Below are positions 30,307 through 33,544 of a DNA stretch of 33,544 bases, piece by piece; the first letter of the stretch is position 1, and each line of letters opens with the position of its first letter. A model generated the notes under the pieces. That model was not told the origin of the DNA. It saw only the letters and a list, made by a program, of their open reading frames with translations, and made no database searches. This DNA comes from Bacteroidales bacterium UBA5429 (lineage in GTDB: Bacteria; Bacteroidota; Bacteroidia; Bacteroidales; WCHB1-69), in NCBI GenBank assembly GCA_002427605.1, contig DIRT01000024.1, forward strand, positions 20,617 to 54,160, read 5' to 3'. Made by a program: the position numbers and the translations under genes.

Positions 30307-31551
30307 CTATTCATATCTCAATGCTTCAATCGGTTTTATTTTTACTGCATTTTTAGCCGGGAAATAACTGGCTATAACACCCGCTAAAATCATGACTAGG
30401 GTTGCAGAGATAGCAATTTTAAGGTCAACGGTTGGATTGGAGAAGATGGAAAATTCTCCCGATCTTCCCATCTGATTCATTACCATAACTTTGTTAACCA
30501 ATTCAGTAACAAGGATTCCCATAAACATTCCAACATATCCGAACAGAGTCGTAATCACCACAGTTTCCATGATGATTTGTCTGAGAATCAACGCCGGCTT
30601 GGCTCCAATCGCTTTTTGGATTCCAAACTCCTTGGTTCTTTCCCGAACAGTAATCAACATAATGTTCCCAACTCCCACGACTCCGGCAACCAATGTACCT
30701 AAGCCGACAATCCAGATAAAAATGGTAATAGCTCTGAAAATACGCATGGTTTGGATATAATCTTCCAGCATATTCCAGATTAAAACAGCATAGTGATCGT
30801 TGGGGTCAAAGTTGTGTTTGTGTGACAACAGTTGCAATACTTCCTTGTTAAACTGTTCATTTTCTTCCTTGGTTTCCAAGTCTTTAACAGTAAGCATAAA
30901 CTCTTGCACCTCTTGTGATGGATTGTACAAAGCAGTCAGGGTAGAGTAGGGGGCATAAGCCAGATTTTCCCACCGGGAAACATTGGAGTGAACACCCACA
31001 ACCTGATATACGATATGGTCAATGATAATCTCTTTTCCAATCGGATCTTCGCCCTGAAATAGAACCGATGCATCATTGCTGGAGATCACTATCGCTTTTC
31101 TTTTTTCTTGATTATCTATGTGGTTGATAAATCTCCCCCGATCTATTTTGATTTTATCAAAGTCTTGAAGTTCGGGGATAGCACCCTCTACGGTGGCGGA
31201 GGAGCTCTCTTTTAGATATTTCATCTCCCTGCTGTGCATCTTGAAAACCGGGATGATGGTTTCGATGTGAGGCAGTGCAGTAGCCAACAGGACAGAGTCT
31301 GAGGGTTGAAATTTGATGAAACGGTTTTTAGCGTATCCTTTATAGGGAAGTGAGGTATGACCGCCCCAGAGTGTTACTTTATTGACAGTCCGATCTCCGA
31401 AATTGGAGGTAACTCCGTTTTTTAATCCGTTTCCTGCTGCCAGTAGGACGATTAAGATAAAAATTCCCCAGGCAATGGCAAAACCGGTAAGGAAAGTCCG
31501 TAACTTATTCCTTTTGAGAGTGGTCCATATTTCAGAGAAGAGTTGTCGCAT
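30307..31551 (-). CDS. MacB/FtsX-type ABC transporter permease, first of two
   Basis: The 414-residue paralogue of the following gene with the same layout: TM1 near 18-42, a periplasmic MacB_PCD domain, then VVGVGNIMLITVRERTKEFGIQKAIGAKP and the IKIKPIEALRYE end. The pair probably forms a heterodimer. It begins one base after the ATPase stop and is cotranscribed with it. Confidence 0.92.
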   Translation of the reverse strand: MRQLFSEIWTTLKRNKLRTFLTGFAIAWGIFILIVLLAAGNGLKNGVTSNFGDRTVNKVTLWGGHTSLPYKGYAKNRFIKFQPSDSVLLATALPHIETIIPVFKMHSREMKYLKESSSATVEGAIPELQDFDKIKIDRGRFINHIDNQEKRKAIVISSNDASVLFQGEDPIGKEIIIDHIVYQVVGVHSNVSRWENLAYAPYSTLTALYNPSQEVQEFMLTVKDLETKEENEQFNKEVLQLLSHKHNFDPNDHYAVLIWNMLEDYIQTMRIFRAITIFIWIVGLGTLVAGVVGVGNIMLITVRERTKEFGIQKAIGAKPALILRQIIMETVVITTLFGYVGMFMGILVTELVNKVMVMNQMGRSGEFSIFSNPTVDLKIAISATLVMILAGVIASYFPAKNAVKIKPIEALRYE

Positions 31552-31552
31552 G

Positions 31553-32212
31553 CTATGATTCTATAAGACCATCTTTAATGTTGATTATCCGACCGGTTTG
31601 ATCGGCAATACTTCGTTCGTGGGTTACAATCACGACGGTAATCCCCGTTTGATTCACTTCTCTAAGCAATTGGATCACCTCTTCAGAGGTTTGGCTGTCC
31701 AATGCTCCGGTGGGTTCGTCAGCCAGAATCACTTTGGGTTTGGTGATTAATGCACGGGCAATTGCGATTCTCTGTTTTTGTCCCCCGCTCAACTCATTGG
31801 GGAAGTGCGTTGCCCAATCTTTAAGCCCCATTCTGTCTAAGTATTCCAGAGCGATAAGATTTCTCTGTTTTCTCGAAACATTGCGGTAATAGAGTGGCAA
31901 TGCTACATTTTCCAATGCCGTTTTATAGGAGATGAGGTTAAAATTCTGGAAAACAAAGCCGATATATTGGTTCCGAAGTTCGGCAGCCCGGGTTTCATTC
32001 AATCCCTGCATCAACATATTATCCAGGTAGTAGCTTCCCTGATCATAATTATCCAAAAGACCGATAATATTGAGTAAGGTTGACTTTCCTGACCCGGATG
32101 CTCCCATAATGGAGACAATCTCACCTACATGGATATGCAAATCTATTCCTTTCAAAACATGAAGGGGGGCAGCACTGAAGTATGTTTTGTGTATGTTGGT
32201 TAATCTAATCAC
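31553..32212 (-). CDS. MacB/LolD-type ABC transporter ATP-binding protein
   Basis: The 219-residue cytoplasmic ATPase: Walker A GASGSGKST (37-45), Q-loop FVFQNFNL, signature LSGGQKQRIAIARAL, Walker B VILADEPTGALD and H-loop VTHER. It energises the two FtsX-type permeases encoded just downstream. Its ATG overlaps the stop of the thioesterase gene by four bases. Confidence 0.95.
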   Translation of the reverse strand: MIRLTNIHKTYFSAAPLHVLKGIDLHIHVGEIVSIMGASGSGKSTLLNIIGLLDNYDQGSYYLDNMLMQGLNETRAAELRNQYIGFVFQNFNLISYKTALENVALPLYYRNVSRKQRNLIALEYLDRMGLKDWATHFPNELSGGQKQRIAIARALITKPKVILADEPTGALDSQTSEEVIQLLREVNQTGITVVIVTHERSIADQTGRIINIKDGLIES

Positions 32213-32631
32213 GGTTGGGCTTCAAATTGGTTGATTTTATCACGATATTCCTCACTGACAGGGAGGGTTTCCAGAGAGTTTCTGTCTATCCTCACTACCA
32301 CGGACTCTGATTTGGTTTTGATTCTTTTTGATTGCGTGTCCACAATGAGCTGTGCCAATCTGATACTTTTCGTTCCGATAGAGGTTACTCTGGTGTAACA
32401 CGCGATAGTGTCACTGTACAAAATGGGCTCCACGAAGTCGAGGGACACATGTACTAAAACGAGATCCAGCGTGCTCCAATCCACCGGTCGACCGGTTATT
32501 TTTTCTATGTATGAAGTACGTCCCTGATCCAGATAGTTGGCTTGGATGCCGTTATTGACGTGATTGAACGAATCCAGATCATTCATGCGAATCTGGATAG
32601 GGGTAGAAACTTTAAAATCGAGTAGGTTCAT
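32209..32631 (-). CDS. Acyl-CoA thioesterase family protein (YbgC/4HBT hotdog)
   Basis: A 140-residue hotdog protein starting MNLLDFK. IRMNDLDSFNHVNNGIQANYLDQGRTSYIE has the D-x-[FY]-x-H-V-x-N motif of 4-hydroxybenzoyl-CoA thioesterase-like enzymes, with Asp19 or Asp21 and the His as probable catalytic region. It likely cleaves acyl-CoA thioesters. An in-frame TTG two codons upstream is rejected. First gene of the long minus-strand run, with a -7 box 18 bases upstream. Confidence 0.88.
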   Translation of the reverse strand: MNLLDFKVSTPIQIRMNDLDSFNHVNNGIQANYLDQGRTSYIEKITGRPVDWSTLDLVLVHVSLDFVEPILYSDTIACYTRVTSIGTKSIRLAQLIVDTQSKRIKTKSESVVVRIDRNSLETLPVSEEYRDKINQFEAQP

Positions 32632-32648
32632 AATCAAATTTTAGCTCA

Positions 32649-32656
32649 CAAAAGTA
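32649..32656 (-). promoter_or_regulatory. -7 box of the thioesterase-exporter operon (TACTTTTG)
   Basis: Minus-strand TACTTTTG, an exact match. It lies just past the rpsT terminator and is part of a duplicated AAAGTACATA string. Confidence 0.6.
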
Positions 32657-32661
32657 CATAA

Positions 32662-32707
32662 AAAAAAGTACATATGTCGGTAAAATTCCGGACACATGTA
32701 CTTTTTT
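32662..32707. terminator. Terminator hairpin after rpsT
   Basis: A long hairpin pairs about 18 bases (AAAAAAGTACAT...GG with CC...ATGTACTTTTTT) with one mismatch and one bulge. It has T runs on both strands, so it could act bidirectionally. On the minus strand it ends rpsT transcription before the next promoter. Confidence 0.8.
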
Positions 32708-32732
32708 AATATAGGATAAAATCAGATGCTAA

Positions 32733-32984
32733 TTATAGAGCATTGATCTTTTTCATTAACCCTGATTTAAGGTTAGCGGCTTTATTTTTGTGGATAACGC
32801 CCTTTTTAGAAAGCTTGTCAATCAAGGAGGTTACCTTAGGAAGCTTCGCTAAAGCTTCAGTTTTGTCTGTAGTTAATCTAACATCTTTCAACGCATTACG
32901 CATAGTTCTCGCGTAATATCTGTTTTGCAATCTTTTGCGATCATTAGCTCTGATTCTTTTTTTTGCTGACTTGTGATTTGCCAT
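32733..32984 (-). CDS. rpsT: 30S ribosomal protein S20
   Basis: An 83-residue basic protein beginning MANHKSAKKRIRANDRKRL and ending in NKAANLKSGLMKKINAL, the standard S20 sequence and length. It binds 16S rRNA early in 30S assembly. A -7 box is 60 bases upstream (33044-33051) and a strong terminator follows. Confidence 0.98.
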   Translation of the reverse strand: MANHKSAKKRIRANDRKRLQNRYYARTMRNALKDVRLTTDKTEALAKLPKVTSLIDKLSKKGVIHKNKAANLKSGLMKKINAL

Positions 32985-33043
32985 TACTTAAAAAAATTTT
33001 TATCTCTTTATTAATGAATATATTTCCTATAAAATTCGGGCTG

Positions 33044-33051
33044 CAAAAGTA
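33044..33051 (-). promoter_or_regulatory. -7 box of rpsT (TACTTTTG)
   Basis: Exact TAnnTTTG match followed by CAG, on the minus strand, 60 bases before the rpsT ATG. A TTTG lies 22 bases further upstream and could be the -33 element. Confidence 0.65.
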
Positions 33052-33205
33052 CAAAAAAATATGATACAAAACTCAAATATCTGATTTTTTCTTAAAAAAG
33101 ATCACTCTCCATCCTCCAAAAGTGCAATTTACAGAGTGTAACTATCATATATTCATAGTCTATTCTCCTTATTGTTTATAACGCATGAACATCCAATTTA
33201 CGCAA

Positions 33206-33213
33206 CAAAGATA
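33206..33213 (-). promoter_or_regulatory. Second minus-strand -7 box (TATCTTTG) far upstream of rpsT
   Basis: Exact TAnnTTTG match. It would give a leader of about 215 bases for rpsT or an independent short transcript. No tRNA or ORF is visible between it and rpsT. It borders the heptamer array. Confidence 0.35.
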
Positions 33214-33225
33214 CAAATAAAGTCA

Positions 33226-33274
33226 GACATAAGAAGTAAGAAATAATTTCGCCTTTCGCCTTTCGCCTTTCGAC
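33226..33274 (-). repeat. Heptamer array, seven units (GACATAA-type x3, TTTCGCC-type x4)
   Basis: Seven uninterrupted 7-base steps on the plus strand: three units of the form GACATAA, GAAGTAA, GAAATAA, then three TTTCGCC and one TTTCGAC. Inverted, they match the unit types at 5056-5090 and 5349-5376. Confidence 0.85.
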
Positions 33275-33308
33275 TTTTTTGCATTCGTAATTGTTTTTTC
33301 TTTATTAT

Positions 33309-33394
33309 TATGAAATAAAAATAAAAGGGGGGCAGGATTTGGGATCTCTTTTTTGTTAATCCATCACCCCACTCTGGAATATAATACCTTTCAG
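33309..33394 (+). repeat. Dispersed G6-tract block, copy 3
   Basis: Contains GAAATAAAAATAAAA, G6 (33327-33332), CAG, CTCTTTTTT, CCCCACTC and AATATAATACCTTT, colinear with copy 1. Together with 33226-33481 it fills the gene-free end of the window (32985-33544). Confidence 0.7.
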
Positions 33395-33404
33395 AACATT
33401 TTAT

Positions 33405-33424
33405 TTCGGATTTCGGATTTCGGA
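33405..33424 (+). repeat. Heptamer array, TTCGGAT x 2.9 (second locus)
   Basis: Identical in unit, number and phase to 4794-4813. Confidence 0.9.
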
Positions 33425-33444
33425 AAAATCGGTGTGTGTAAATT

Positions 33445-33481
33445 CCCCTCCTTGGAGGGGTGCCCGAAGGGCGGGGTGGTT
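33445..33481 (+). repeat. REP-like double hairpin
   Basis: CCCCTCC-TT-GGAGGGG (33445-33460) is followed by GCCC-GAA-GGGC (33462-33472) and GGGGTGGTT. The first stem matches 5468-5484. Nothing recognisable follows to 33544. Confidence 0.75.
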
Positions 33482-33544
33482 GAATTAGAATTGAATTATC
33501 TACTATTTTAAATCATAACACCCTGTAATTCAGATACATCAATT

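Noticed and set aside
32985..33544. tRNA gene near rpsT, as found in some Bacteroidetes
   Set aside because: I found no T-loop GTTCRANNC or cloverleaf in this stretch on either strand.

Overview
The window looks like a chromosomal segment from a strictly anaerobic member of the Bacteroidetes, most likely order Bacteroidales. The evidence is the TonB-dependent receptor with an N-terminal carboxypeptidase-regulatory-like domain, a type IX secretion C-terminal domain, Bacteroidetes -7 boxes (TAnnTTTG) upstream of most transcription units, the rarity of strong Shine-Dalgarno sequences, an NqrE subunit, and oxygen-sensitive or nitrosative-stress proteins (Hcp, an orange-protein-like cluster). Genus cannot be fixed from the sequence alone.

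Layout. Positions 1-99 hold the acidic tail of a plus-strand gene that ends at a strong terminator. queA (minus) follows. Then come a TonB-dependent receptor and a hotdog thioesterase (plus). An 800-base gene-free stretch (4787-5583) is packed with 7-bp tandem arrays, REP-like hairpins and two inverted copies of a G6-tract block. After it come a short, probably truncated membrane protein and a coupled pair encoding an unknown secreted protein and a ChaN-like protein. 5-formyl-THF cyclo-ligase is convergent with that pair.

From 8707 to 11907 there is a six-gene operon: UPF0251/DUF134 regulator, NifX-like protein, DUF5320 Gly/Arg-rich protein, second NifX-like protein with a His/Cys tail, and two MinD-type ATPases carrying inserted ferredoxin domains. 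It resembles the Desulfovibrio orange protein (ORP) cluster and has a perfect 14-bp palindrome at its promoter. A minus-strand group follows: pirin, then dinB-rtcB and a Crp/Fnr regulator of HcpR type. The regulator is divergent from a ferredoxin-hcp operon, and the shared intergenic region carries a GTAAC-N4-GTTAC palindrome flanked by a -7 box on each side. A NhaP2-type cation/proton antiporter (plus) comes next.

From 32631 down to 20618 nine minus-strand genes run with gaps of at most about 34 bases: thioesterase, ABC ATPase, two MacB-type permeases, membrane-fusion protein, an isolated nqrE, an AddB-like PD-(D/E)XK protein, ispG, and a secreted C1-like cysteine peptidase with a type IX sorting domain. 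rpsT lies upstream. The last 560 bases are gene-free and repeat the same kinds of elements as the 4787-5583 stretch.

The two observations I rate highest are the composite repeat landscape (heptamer arrays plus the dispersed G-tract block) and the ORP-like operon with its palindromic operator. The orphan nqrE in an exporter operon and the IspG with a short central segment come next.
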